Source of the DNA: Alentia gelatinosa
Taxonomy: Eukaryota > Annelida > Polychaeta > Phyllodocida > Polynoidae
Assembly (NCBI GenBank): GCA_950022655.1
Contig: OX465582.1
Location: forward strand, 96,300,704-96,364,703
Length of the DNA: 64,000 nucleotides
Direction of reading: 5' to 3'
Part shown: in pieces, positions 1 through 10,102 of the stretch
How positions within the stretch are numbered: the first letter of the stretch is position 1
Layout: each line of letters starts with the position of its first letter
Made by a program: the position numbers and the translations under genes
The notes under the pieces: generated by a model
Seen by the model: the letters and a program-made list of their open reading frames with translations, nothing else
The model's database searches: none
Told to the model about the DNA's origin: nothing

Positions 1-805
1 GTAAGAAACTTTTTTTGTCGTTCGTGGTTTATTCAACGGCCCTTGGAGTATCATGCCACCAATCCAAGAGCTATTTGAGGATAGGAAATAATTCACGTTC
101 AATAACAACAATCGTCCATAGGGAGAGAAATCTTGTATAATTTGTCTCCTGTAAGTGAATGTGATCCTGGACTAGGACAACTAGGCTGTCAGATTTGTGG
201 AGGAGAGTTTCTAATGTTTGCTTGTTTGTTTATTTGAGTAGTTTGACATCCAATTTGTTCGAACTCGCAGCGGTACCGAATTCACCAGTACCTAACTTGC
301 ACGGTATCGAATTCACCGAATTCCGCCACTGCCACCCCTCCAGCAACTTAGTTTCTAATGACTGCAGGTGCCCCATAGTTTTATTTGGTAGCTAATTTCA
401 TAATTTATAGTTATAAGAGAATTTAACTAATTATTTCACATATTCTCCCTCTAACACTACCTTCTTATATGCAAGACCATAATAAACATATTTCTGCTGG
501 TTTAATTGATAGATAAGGCTGCCCTTATTAGTTGCATTCACAGGGAGTGTCCTATATATACTGAGACACTTGTCTGTATGTGTAGGAGGATATCTTGATG
601 TGGATCAAGAAGACCCCTTTCTGTATGCCAATTAGACCCAGTGACGATGTGAATCAACTTCATTCAACACTTATACGGCATATAGCCTATGATCCATGGG
701 GGCTGCCATGACGCCCATCGAGTAGGTGTTCTTCACTAATGGAGGTGCAAAAGAAGTGAGTGATAACTGGGAAGTGCCAGAATTCTAGCCTTGCTCACAT
801 ATTAT
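1..805. other. No gene seen
   Basis: No ORF of coding character, splice-bounded exon or RNA gene was seen. The open frames are short and look random. The stretch ends where a two-stem-loop element begins. Confidence 0.6.
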
Positions 806-1187
806 GTAAAACTGGATGAGGTTTAATCTTGGCCACCGTATTCCACGACTGGAGTTTGGCAAAGTGACTTCATGAGGCGAAGCCGAGTGAAGTCCGGAGC
901 TGAAACTTCAGTGGAGGTTGTATGAGGTTGTATGAGGTGAGAATTGTGTCTCTGTGAAGCTCAAGGTCATGTGATAGCGGGGTCACGTGACGGGGTGGTC
1001 ATGTGATAACCCGGTCACGTGATTAATACGAATCAGGTTTTATTTTATCCTACCCTATCTCCTCGATTTTGGAATATTACGTGATAACAATGCTGTATGC
1101 CACTAGTGGCATATAAAACTCTGTATGCCAGTCAGCGTGGCATACGGAAACCCAATGTTAAGGGATTTTATATTAGGGGTAGGATAA
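806..1187 (+). mobile_element. Two-stem-loop element, copy A (chimeric)
   Basis: Starts GTAAAACTGG and ends GGGGTAGGATAA, like the copy at 42081-42380, with which it shares nearly all of its first 100 and last 160 bases. The hairpin tip reads TTCATGAGGCGAAGCCGAG (about 865-890). The last part is a box opened by TTATCCTACCC and closed by GGGTAGGATAA. The right arm of the first hairpin is missing: it is replaced by about 110 bases (911-1022) that occur again at 1580-1681. The conserved TTAAGCCTATGG motif is cut short to TTAAGGG. Confidence 0.75.
911..1022 (+). repeat. Direct repeat, first copy (pair with 1580-1681)
   Basis: Near-identical to 1580-1681 apart from a short internal duplication of TGTATGAGGT and an A/C change. 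It contains the palindrome GTCACGTGAC. It sits inside the two-stem-loop element at 806-1187 in place of its right hairpin arm. Confidence 0.85.
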
Positions 1188-1337
1188 GTATATCAAGTGT
1201 TCCATGTGTATAATATCACATCCTGGGTTTAATCATTATTTCATCCAGCTCTGGGATGGGTGTAGAGAGTCAAGGGAACCATAGTAAAACATTGAAAGTT
1301 GAATTTCGTAAGAACAAAGAGACAGAATATAGATCTG

Positions 1338-1357
1338 CCCCCCCCCCCCCCCCCCCC
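1338..1357 (+). repeat. Poly-C tract (20 C)
   Basis: Uninterrupted run of C. Similar C or G runs lie at 57371-57387 and 38278-38294. Its length is likely to vary between individuals or assemblies. Confidence 0.95.
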
Positions 1358-1579
1358 AAGTGGCCTGCCATACTGCTAGCCACCTAGTGACTGCTTCATG
1401 AACTAACAATGGCTCTGTCCCCTATAGAGATCGGGATTAAATATCATTAAACAATAACCCTTATACGAGGTCTCCTTGTACACTGTACTTCCATAGGCAT
1501 AAGTTATTCAACAAAGCTCTGGTATTCTAGGTCACACAGCGTATCTACTGAGAATTATAGTATAGAGTTGTTATGCTCC

Positions 1580-1681
1580 GTGGAGGTTGTATGAGGTGAG
1601 AATTGTGTCTCTGTGACGCTCAAGGTCATGTGATAGCGGGGTCACGTGACGGGGTGGTCATGTGATAACCCGGTCACGTGT
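1580..1681 (+). repeat. Direct repeat, second copy (pair with 911-1022)
   Basis: Stand-alone copy of the segment found inside the element at 806-1187. Flanking sequence is unrelated, so either a small dispersed repeat or a local duplication moved it. Confidence 0.85.
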
Positions 1682-2154
1682 GCTCTTTATGGTTCACTGA
1701 TTGGGAGGGATGAGCCTTCTACTTATCTTTAAATGACTAATAAAAGTCTATCAGCAAATTTCACGTAGAAGCAATTTTGGTGCGTTGATCCTCTTGCCAG
1801 GCATAAAATGCCACGGTGCTACTTCAGGGGAATGCAGATAACTGAGCGAATCCATCGGGCTAGGCGTTGGGAACACCCAGCAATTTTCAGCATTAGAATC
1901 TCAAAAGGTAAAATCTAAAGTATGCATGATACAAAAACTCAGCTTTCTCCGTTTTTACTACTACATGTACATACATTATATGGCGAAGATAAATGATCTG
2001 CTGGCTATTTATGCAACTGAAGCATACGGGTTTGTCAAAGGTGTTGAAGGTGATCATTTGTCTGGGTCCTACTTGCCAAGTCCTTATTACAACGGATAGC
2101 CTCGAGGAAAGGCATCTTTCGTTAGCTATATCCTCTCTAATTCATAGATCACCC

Positions 2155-2264
2155 ACATTAAAGGTATATTCTACATTTTATGGTGGCCACCTTATGATTT
2201 TTAAACATCGACAATTATTGGTTAAAACTGGTTTATTTTGATTCATTCTAATGCCAAATGAGTA
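2155..2264 (-). mobile_element. Left part of a MITE split by the Penelope-like element
   Basis: Resembles the end of the family at 35286-35812 in reverse orientation: TAAAGGTATATTCTACA terminus, then a GGTGGCCACCT segment like the GGTGGGGCCAC seen in that family. The matching remainder continues at 9430, on the other side of the PLE. Confidence 0.55.
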
Positions 2265-2277
2265 TATACCTAACAAT
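2265..2277 (+). repeat. PLE target-site duplication, left copy
   Basis: TATACCTAACAAT occurs here and again at 9417-9429, immediately outside the PLE. The last bases of the element (CTAT) overlap the right copy, so the true duplication is 10-13 bp. Confidence 0.85.
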
Positions 2278-2278
2278 C

Positions 2279-2812
2279 AAAGCCAGAACGAACTACAAGC
2301 CGATGGAAACCAGCAACGAACAGGAAGAAGAGAAAAAACCCAACAACGAGACAACAGGAAACGACGAACGCAACAAATGCACAAAACCAGACTGCAAGTA
2401 CTGTGACTTAATATGCATGAACGGCAACATTAAGTCAAAAACCACCGGCAGAGTACACCAGACCAAGTGGAATGTCACGTGTAACAGTTCCAATGTGATA
2501 TATTGCATCGAGTGCAAAACATGCGACATGCAATATGTAGGACAGACGAAGAGGAAAATAAAAGAAAGAATAAGAGAACATCTAAACTGTATCAAGAAGA
2601 ACTCGACGAAAAACGAAGTACCGCATCACTACAACCAACGCACACATCACGGCACGAACGATGTGCAGGTGTATATACTAGACTACATATACAGACATCC
2701 GGAATCCAAAGAGGCAGCAAGACTACGAAACAAGATCGAATTCAATTGGATTCACCGACTCAAGACAAACGCCCCCAACGGACTCAACACGATGGACAAC
2801 AGGTACGGCTAG
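2279..2812 (+). pseudogene. C-terminal fragment of PLE RT/endonuclease (GIY-YIG part)
   Basis: About 178 codons, nearly identical to the end of the full ORF at 5787-8510. It holds the zinc-ligand-like cysteines (CTKPDCKYC), the GIY-YIG-type segment with YVGQT followed by KRKIKERIREH, and the family C terminus, ending at TAG 2810-2812. The reverse-transcriptase part is missing because the leading unit is 5'-truncated; an upstream ATG at 2258 belongs to flanking DNA. It cannot work as a polymerase and is the coding content of the pseudo-LTR, not a gene. Confidence 0.9.
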
Positions 2813-3094
2813 TTGTCACAACCTCCCCACCCACAACCTCCCCCATAATATGCCACGTCAAAAAAAAATTTCCAACCACGGACGCTCTCGCAGTGTCTAC
2901 TGGAACGATGAAATTACGAATACAAGTTCCTATACATGTGGGGAGGTGGGAAGGTGACAGCTAGGGCTACAAATATAGAGAGAACCACAAAGACCTCAGA
3001 TGATCACGAAAGTCTCCGAGTGGGACTGACATATCCTCTTCCCGCACTGGCTGCGGGAGGGAAGACCACAGAAGAGTACCTACCGCACCTATGC

Positions 3095-3142
3095 CTGATG
3101 AGACTGTTGATCAGTCGAAACCACGATAGCGACGTGAGGGTA
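3095..3142 (+). ncRNA. Hammerhead ribozyme core in left pseudo-LTR
   Basis: CTGATGA (3095-3101) is followed by a perfect 5-bp stem II (GACTG, loop TTGAT, CAGTC) and GAAAC (3117-3121): the invariant hammerhead core with correct spacing. A candidate stem III pairs ACC of 3120-3122 with GGT of 3139-3141 and has an inner ACG/CGT pairing, placing cleavage after GTA at 3142. Stem I is not convincing by eye. Hammerheads with minimal stems in pseudo-LTRs are an established feature of Penelope-like elements, which supports the call. Confidence 0.65.
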
Positions 3143-3824
3143 TAAATTCCCTCAACCACCAACAGACATCTGACGTTGTGACACAGCGTCAGTATGCAAC
3201 ACGGGCTGACTGGTTCAGCAAGTGTTAGCAACATCCACGAGAATACGAGCAGTTGTGGGGAAACCTGGTCATCTCCCCATGACTGTTTTTTTTACGTCAA
3301 CGTTAAAACAATAAACGCTGCCCTGACAAGGTACTACCATGATCAGAACAGAAAGGATCTGACAGCGACACTGTCACACACACCCCCCGGGCTGAGGTCC
3401 CACTCAGCAAGGTTTAAAAACAATACTTACAGTGGTTTTCCTCCTTGCTCACACAGGGCAGGGCGACTGGGGCAGCTAAACAACCCCGGTACACGAGTTT
3501 ATAAGGTTTAAACTCCATAGGAACTGTGTGGAACGACACATAAACACCACTCGACATCGCCGACGGGCGACACGGCCGTGTCGAACGCCTTTGGTCGTAC
3601 CAAACAACAAAGCGGTCACATGATATACACGTGATGGCTGGACCAATCAGAAGCGCGGAACGGGTATGACAGCTGAGGCCGCGGGAACGTCCACGGCCCG
3701 CTTCCCCTTTCTCTCTATCAGTGGTCGCATAGCGGTGGGAGAGGACTCATTCAGTTACGCCACATCAAATCGAATCTATTTCTTTTTTGAGTGAGTGTCC
3801 TCCTGCTAAATATAAGTACCAACG

Positions 3825-4457
3825 ATGTCCACACAAGAGTCCAAACGAAGACGAGAAGACAAAGACGCCGATAAAGGCGATCGCCGGGACACGCTGCTGT
3901 CAGCGGCGAGAGGCGGCCCGTCGGCGGACAACACGCCGATGGACGCGGTCGATCAGGAGGAGTCGGAGGAGGCTGCCTTCTGAAAACAGCTAGAAGCACA
4001 AGAGGAAATGAATAAGAAGACAGAAGAGATGCGGAGAAGGAGACGAGCAAAGAGAGGCCTAGCGAAGGAGGATTCCAACTTCAACGTAGAACTCCCTTTT
4101 GCGACCGTCAACCCGTTCAATCCGGGTAAGGTAGGCAACACGGTGACAGCGCCCGACGGCCTCCATGACAGCATGAGTAACCGAGCCAACACGGCCTACT
4201 TTGATTGCATTTCTCATACTGTTTCACATCGAAATAAGTCTTGCAATTACAATACCAACATCGCCAAAGGTAGGGTACATGTATATGCACTCCTAAACCA
4301 CGGATGGCTAAGATTTCGGGATCCAAACTGGTTTTGGATTCGAAAAATTATCCTTCCACCAGCGGAGTCAATGTCAACACAACCCGTGTTGACACTGACA
4401 CTTCACGCATCGATCAGCCCACACGGGGACGGCGCAACAAGTTTACGCCGTCTCTAG
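3825..4457 (+). pseudogene. PLE upstream ORF, broken by a TGA
   Basis: Begins at ATG 3825 just inside the full unit. Fifty-two codons rich in Arg, Asp and Glu end at TGA 3981-3983. The same frame reopens with a charged KTEEMRRRRRAKRG-like stretch and runs to 4457. The TGA follows TTC and reads as a decayed CGA, as in the RT ORF. From about 4200 the composition changes and the +2 frame of ORF1 (4304-5737) takes over, so this may be the original N-terminal part of ORF1, separated by a frameshift. No domain recognised. Confidence 0.45.
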
Positions 4458-5737
4458 CTCGATCAAAATACAACCAACATAAGCAAGAGTCGTCAAATAG
4501 TATTACTGTTCCCAGACAACCAACTATAAAAGGTTTTTTCCGAGAAAGTTCACGTTTTTCCGCGGATTTTTCGGAGAATTTGCCGCATGACTTTGACAGT
4601 TCTACAATGGCACCCAGAAAAAAAGACACTGAAGCCTGTGCAGTGGCTTTTGATGCGTCTGGCGCCAGAAGAGCAGCAACAGCCCACACCACACTGTCCA
4701 AAACTGAGACAGTGAGGGGATCGAAACGGAATTTGGAGGGTAAGGTCATTTCCAATTCAATTCCGGTCCCCTTACAGGATAATGTCTTGGCGATTCTGCT
4801 GGAACTGGATTCCAACGGGGACGACCTAGATGCACACACCACCAACAAACAATGCACCGCAGGAAAAGAACAGGTTAGTCATCCTTTTTCACCCATGTCT
4901 TTCCAGACCTTCGACGATCTCTTGGGCGACAATCTACGACTTTCCTGGCGAGCGGTACGAAAGAACGGCGTAGATGGGATACGAAGTAATCTACGCAAGC
5001 ACTGGCTGGACAGTGCCGTCGATGCCGACTTACCCACCCCATGGGCCTCAGGCCTCGAAGATATGCCGCAGTGGGTCAAGGACAGCCACTCGATGTGCGA
5101 CGGGATCAAGAACATCAGACACAAGGCCGCCCTCGAGGTAATGAAGTTCGTATCGACATCCCTGGAAAAGGAGGAGACCCGCAGCAAGTCTTTGGTAAAG
5201 CAAACCCTCATCGTGGTGAAGGAGGAGCTTTACGAACGAGAGCCCAGACATGAAGCAGACGACAAGGTCAAGAAGTTGATGTCATACGTTGACCAGAGAT
5301 GGATCAAGGAACGAAAAATCGCAGAAACAGACCTAAAAAAGAAGATGGACGCTCTAGTAGAAAACAAGGTCAGCGATGAAGACATGACCCACCCATCAAG
5401 GTATGCGAAAAGGGAGGCCAAGAAACAGTCCGACCACGACAGCAGACGACTAAACACGAAACGCGACCAGAATCCCTTTCGGTCAGCCCCCCCGAGCACA
5501 CCAAGAGAGACCCTGGGGGGGTCCTCGGACAGGGATCGAAGGCAACCATCCAGCCGAGACAGACGAGATACGAGGCACCACGAACAGCCGAAGCCACAAC
5601 AAGAGACCAGACCGAAACAGTATCCGACCAAGCCACACAAGAGTCATAACCACCCTAGGACACGCTACACCCAAGAAACAAGACGAGACGACCGGTACCC
5701 AAGCAGCGATTGGACTCTACGAGACCGACGCTACTGA
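4304..5737 (+). CDS. PLE ORF1, putative nucleic-acid-binding protein
   Basis: A 477-codon open frame from ATG 4304 to TGA 5735-5737, upstream of the RT ORF in a different frame. The N-terminal 150 residues are Ser/Thr-rich and look disordered. Residues about 200-370 are predicted helical, with many Lys/Glu pairs and a Trp-containing SWRAVRKNGVDG segment. The last 100 residues are very rich in Arg, Asp, Ser and Pro (SSRDRRDTRHHEQPKP). A basic disordered tail suggests RNA binding, like ORF1 proteins of other retroelements, but no known domain is visible. The start could lie further upstream if the fragment at 3825-4457 is its displaced N terminus. Confidence 0.7.
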   Translation: MAKISGSKLVLDSKNYPSTSGVNVNTTRVDTDTSRIDQPTRGRRNKFTPSLARSKYNQHKQESSNSITVPRQPTIKGFFRESSRFSADFSENLPHDFDSSTMAPRKKDTEACAVAFDASGARRAATAHTTLSKTETVRGSKRNLEGKVISNSIPVPLQDNVLAILLELDSNGDDLDAHTTNKQCTAGKEQVSHPFSPMSFQTFDDLLGDNLRLSWRAVRKNGVDGIRSNLRKHWLDSAVDADLPTPWASGLEDMPQWVKDSHSMCDGIKNIRHKAALEVMKFVSTSLEKEETRSKSLVKQTLIVVKEELYEREPRHEADDKVKKLMSYVDQRWIKERKIAETDLKKKMDALVENKVSDEDMTHPSRYAKREAKKQSDHDSRRLNTKRDQNPFRSAPPSTPRETLGGSSDRDRRQPSSRDRRDTRHHEQPKPQQETRPKQYPTKPHKSHNHPRTRYTQETRRDDRYPSSDWTLRDRRY

Positions 5738-5786
5738 GTACAGACGCTCGAGGAATCCAGGGACAGGACAACGCCCATCAACATCG

Positions 5787-8510
5787 ATGACGATGCAGCC
5801 CCCAGAAAATGCAACCCCACCACAAGGAACGCCACACCTCAGCCCAAAGCCCCAACGAAAGCCCAGAAGACCCCGACGGAAGGCGATAGAGGAGTGCAGA
5901 GCAGAAACTGTATGCAGCAACAGATGGGCAGCCCTACAAACTGACGACAACGACCCAGGGGACAAAGACCCGACTAGAGATCCTGTTACCTGTTCTTCAT
6001 TTTCTAATAAAGGTTTAAACTGTTTTCCCGATTTTGTGTCTTTCTTGGGTAATGACATAACTCTCCAAACAACAAATCCTTTATCGAGAAATCCAGAGAC
6101 CCCAACCCCATCCGTCCAACCTCAACCAAAGAGCATTTTGGTAAACCTTTCGGACCGCAAAATTTCAAACCTCGAATGCTCCATCCTAGAAAGGGGCCTC
6201 AACTTCTGTCCAACACAAGGGGGGCAAGGGAATGGGGATAGAAAAATAGAGCTGGACAAGTTTCACCGTAAACTGAGAATCAGACAATTTTTCGACAACA
6301 ACAACTCGAATCAATCCACGACGCGCGAACAACTCGGTTTTTTCTATCCAAGGTCAAGACATATTCCTGACGAGAAGATCAAGGGCTCTTTACAGCCCTT
6401 TGAAGACAGGACTCTGAACAGACAACTGTGAGGGGAATCGAAGTGGAAGCCCCCAGTAGGCTCCCAAAACCTGGAGGGCTTTATCGCCCTTAACGAAATA
6501 CAGCTTAGTAGTGAATGACAGGAAAGGCACCGAAAGTACAACACTACAAAAGAACAGAAGACAGCTCTGAAGAAACTGGCCAAGGACAATTCTATCACCA
6601 TCAAACCGGCAGAAAAAGGAGGAGCTTTAGTCATACAGAATACAACCGACTACGTAAAGGAAGCAGAGAGACAACTGAAGGACAACAAGGTCTACACTGA
6701 ATTGACTAAGGACACGACAAACGAAATCTCTCAAAAAATAGAAGCCAAAATCGAGGAAATGACGAAGAATGGGGAACTGGGCCATAACATGGCTGGTGCC
6801 CTCAAAACCGACAAACCGAGGGCGCCACACACCTACTTCCTGCCAAAAATACACAAGCCGGCAAGACCCCCTCCGGGACGACCAGTGGTATCAGCCAACA
6901 ACTGCGCCACGGAAAAGATCTCAACTTTCGTGGACAACTTCATCAAGCCATTGGTTCCAACTATCGACTCGTATGTAAAGGACACCAACGACTTCATCAA
7001 CAGAATTGAGAAGCTAGGCACACTAAAAGAAGGAACGATTCTAGCCACGCTCGACGTAGGATCCCTCTACACCAACATCCCCAACGACGAAGGAAGGGAT
7101 GCAATAAAGGACAAACTGGACCGTTTTCGAAGCAAGCGACTCAACCCGAGCAACGACTCAATCATAGAACTACTGGAACTAGTTCTAAAAAACAACAACA
7201 TCCAATTCAACGGCACCCACTACAAACAAGTCAGCGGGACAGCGATGGGGACAAGACTGGCCCCATCATACGCCAATCTATTTATGGAGAAGTTAGAAAA
7301 CCAACTCTTAGCCACAAGCTCCCTGCGCCCTAAACTGTGGCTGAGATACATCGACGACATCTTCATAATTTGGGAACATGGAGAGGAAACCTTCAAGACC
7401 TGGGTACAAGACCTGAACAGACAGCATGAGACCATAAAATTCACCTCGGAACACTCGAAAACTAATATCGCCTTCCTGGACACAAAGGTCAAGGTAGACG
7501 AAACCACCAGAGAAGTATACACTGACCTGTATACGAAACCAATGGACGCCAACACTTACCTGGACTACGAATCGTCACACCCGCCAGCAACCAAGCGAAG
7601 CCTCCCGTACTCACAGTTTCTACAACTACGAAGAATCTGCAAAAGGGATGAGGACTATGAGAACCACTGCAAAAGGAAAACTACAGAATTCAGGGACAAG
7701 GGCTACCCCCTGGAACTAATAATGGAATGCAAGGAAAGAGTAGACACCCAAGATCGCGAAAAGATCCTGGAAGAAAAAGAAAAGAAGACCAACAAGAAGA
7801 ACACCGACGACAAGGTGGTTCTGGTAACCACCTACAACCCCAACAACAAAGCCGTCAACGACATCGTGCGAAAAAATTGGAACATTTTGGCACGATCCAC
7901 AACGACGAAAGACCTACACAAGAAGGAAATCACAAAGGGATACAAGAGACCAAAGAACATCAAAGACTATTTAGTCAAAGCCAGAACGAACTACAAGCCG
8001 ATGGAAACCAGCAACGAACAGGAAGAAGAGAAAAAACCCAACAACGAGACAACAGGAAACGACGAACGCAACAAATGCACAAAACCAGACTGCAAGTACT
8101 GTGACTTAATATGCATGAACGGCAACATTAAGTCAAAAACCACCGGCAGATTACACCAGACCAAGTGGAATGTCACGTGTAACAGTTCCAATGTGATATA
8201 TTGCATCGAGTGCAAAACATGCGACATGCAATATGTAGGACAGACGAAGAGGAAAATAAAAGAAAGAATAAGAGAACATCTAAACTGTATCAAGAAGAAC
8301 TCGACGAAAAACGAAGTACCGCATCACTACAACCAACGCACACATCACGGCACGAACGATGTGCAGGTGTATATACTAGACTACATATACAGACATCCGG
8401 AATCCAAAGAGGCAGCAAGACTACGAAACAAGATCGAATTCAATTGGATTCACCGACTCAAGACAAACGCCCCCAACGGACTCAACACGATGGACAACAG
8501 GTACGGCTAG
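5787..8510 (+). pseudogene. PLE reverse transcriptase with GIY-YIG endonuclease, two in-frame TGA
   Basis: One frame runs from ATG 5787 to TAG 8508-8510 (about 907 codons), interrupted only by TGA at 6429-6431 and 6516-6518. The N-terminal part has the PLE-type NLSDRKISNLECSILERGL segment. After the stops come SITIKPAEKGGA, YFLPKIHKPARPPPGRPVVS, TLDVGSLYTNIP, GTAMGTRLAPSYANLFM and the catalytic YIDDIF (codon about 521), i.e. the RT core. The C terminus has CTKPDCKYC zinc-ligand-like cysteines, then the endonuclease part with YVGQT (codon about 816) and a conserved Glu in the NKIEFNWIH segment. It would prime reverse transcription at chromosomal nicks. Both TGA codons fit CpG decay of CGA (Arg); everything else is intact. 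As written, ATG-to-stop translation yields only the 214-residue front part. Confidence 0.93.
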
Positions 8511-9419
8511 TTGTCACAACCTCCCCACCCACAACCTCCCCCATGAAATGCCACGTCAAAAATTTTTTTCCAACCACGGACGCTCTCGCAGTGTCTACTG
8601 GAACGATGAAATTACGAATACAAGTTCCTATACATGTGGGGAGGTATAGGGTGGGAAGGTGACAGCTAGGGCTACAAATATAGAGAGAACCACAAAGACC
8701 TCGGATGATCACGAAAGTCTCCGAGTGGGACTGACATATCCTCTTCCCGCACTGGCTGCGGGAGGGAAGACCACAGAAGAGTACCTACCGCACCTATGCC
8801 TGATGAGACTGTTGATCAGTCGAAACCACGATAGCGACGTGAGGGTATAAATTCCCTCAACCACCAACTGACATCCACGAGAATACGAGCAGTTGCGGGG
8901 AAACCTGGTCATCTCCCCATGACTGTTTTTTTGACGTCAACGTTAAAACAATAAACGCTGCCCTGACAAGGTACTACCATGATCAGAACAGAAAGGATCT
9001 GACAGCGACACTGTCACACACACACCCCGGGCTGAGGTCCCACTCAGCAAGGTTTAAAAACGATACTTACAGTGGTTTTCCTCCTTGCTCACACAGGGCA
9101 GGGCGACTGGGGCAGCTAAACAACCCCGGTACACAAGTTTATAAGGTTTAAACTCCATAGGAACTGTGTGGAACGACACATAGACACCACTCGACATCGC
9201 CGACGGGCGACACGGCCGTGTCGAACGCCTTTGGTCGTACAAAACAACAAAGCGGTCACATGATATACACGTGACGGCTGGACCAATCAGAAGCGCGGAA
9301 CGGGTATGACAGCTGAGGCCGCGGGAACGTCCGCGGCCCGCTTCCCCTTTCTCTCTATCAGTGGTCGCATAGCGGTGGGAGAGGACTCATTCAGTTACGC
9401 CACGTCAAATCGAATCTAT
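7976..9419 (+). repeat. PLE pseudo-LTR, right
   Basis: Same segment as 2278-3779, here attached to the full unit. It lacks the 60-70 bases present in the left copy near 3165-3230. It ends at AATCTAT, overlapping the target-site duplication. Confidence 0.93.
8800..8847 (+). ncRNA. Hammerhead ribozyme core in right pseudo-LTR
   Basis: Identical to the core at 3095-3142: CTGATGA at 8800, five-pair stem II, GAAAC at 8822-8826 and GGTA at 8844-8847. Two copies 5.7 kb apart in one transcript could release a unit-length RNA. Confidence 0.65.
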
Positions 9420-9429
9420 ACCTAACAAT
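9417..9429 (+). repeat. PLE target-site duplication, right copy
   Basis: TATACCTAACAAT, matching 2265-2277. Confidence 0.85.
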
Positions 9430-9600
9430 TTATCCAAACACAATAGGTAGAATAGGCCAATTTATATTTGCTTGATTTATGTAGGAAAATATGGTTTTGT
9501 TCAATACTCTTTCAAAAAAGTGGAATGACATATATTCTTTTCAGTACATTTACTTAAATGTATAGTACTATGTACACATTTATCTTTTTTGTAAAGGTTT
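9430..9600 (-). mobile_element. Right part of the MITE split by the PLE
   Basis: Begins TTTATCCAAACACAATAGG and resembles the middle of the reversed MITE copy at 30101-30323 (TTTATCCAGTTTTATTTAACC region) and the family at 35286-35812. Joined to 2155-2264 across the PLE it gives one element. Confidence 0.5.
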
Positions 9601-9987
9601 GAGGAAAATGGCTTATAAAGTCATTTTCCACTGGTCATTTATTTGCCACCGATCTGCAGTCGGAAACCACCAGTGCTAGATCGGTTTATTGTGCATAGAT
9701 TACGCAATAAGGCCACCACTGACCACTGATTAACAGAATCAAATGGGGTTTGAAATCGTTGGTGATGGACATCGTGTTTGGAGGACAGTTCAGTCGGTAC
9801 AGACCTTCGGATATGGCAGAAAAAAGGGATACAAAGTACCCTCATCGATTATAAGATACCGACATGCAGTCGTTGGCCACAACCAACCGACTTTTAGGAG
9901 AGCTCAATTAATCAATACCATTTTCGTCGGCTAGTGGAAAATGGTTTATAGGCGATGTACCTAAAACCCTATTACGATGCAAACCAA
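9601..9987. other. No gene seen; inverted-repeat fragment
   Basis: GAAAATGG.TTATA occurs near 9605 and again near 9946, hinting at the ends of a short element. The open frames here (about 60 codons) have no recognisable product. Confidence 0.35.
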
Positions 9988-10102
9988 TGATTCTAGTCTA
10001 GACGTTTGTCTCTGATACAGAGGTTCTGGATTATCGACAATTTTTTACATTCTGCGTTGTAGCGCATCTTAAATGTCCATCGTGGTAGGTGGACGCTGGA
10101 TC
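9988..10102 (+). mobile_element. Fragment of the CCACCTAC-TIR MITE
   Basis: The right end (TCTAGACGTTTGTCTCTGAT to ATCGTGGTAGGTGGACGCTGG) matches the last third of the complete copy at 30751-31038. The left half is missing. Confidence 0.6.

Larger units (their letters stand above)
2278..3779 (+). repeat. PLE pseudo-LTR, left
   Basis: Matches 7976-9419. Similarity begins at TCAAAGCCAGAACG and ends at AATCTAT. It carries the end of the RT ORF, a hammerhead core at 3095 and the 3' noncoding region. It has an extra 60-70 bases near 3165-3230 that the right copy lacks. Confidence 0.93.
2278..9419 (+). mobile_element. Penelope-like retroelement with pseudo-LTR arrangement
   Basis: A 5'-truncated copy (2278-3779) is followed without a gap by a full unit (3780-9419). 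The last 1.45 kb of the full unit repeats the truncated copy almost exactly, which is the partial-tandem pseudo-LTR layout typical of Penelope-like elements. Flanks carry a 10-13 bp target-site duplication. The unit encodes an ORF1 (4304-5737) and an RT plus GIY-YIG endonuclease ORF (5787-8510, two internal TGA codons). The two pseudo-LTRs differ by few substitutions plus a 60-70 bp length difference around 3165-3230, so the insertion is young. It landed inside an older MITE whose halves lie at 2155-2264 and from 9430 onward. Family membership rests on visible protein motifs; the exact PLE clade is not resolved. Confidence 0.93.

Noticed and set aside
4008..4457. 149-codon frame as an independent gene
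   Set aside because: It continues the frame from ATG 3825 after a decayed CGA and lies inside the PLE, so it is treated as part of that element's upstream ORF.
7727..8104. 125-codon Arg/Gln-rich frame and other frames within 6.7-8.7 kb
   Set aside because: Shadows of the PLE RT ORF in another frame.
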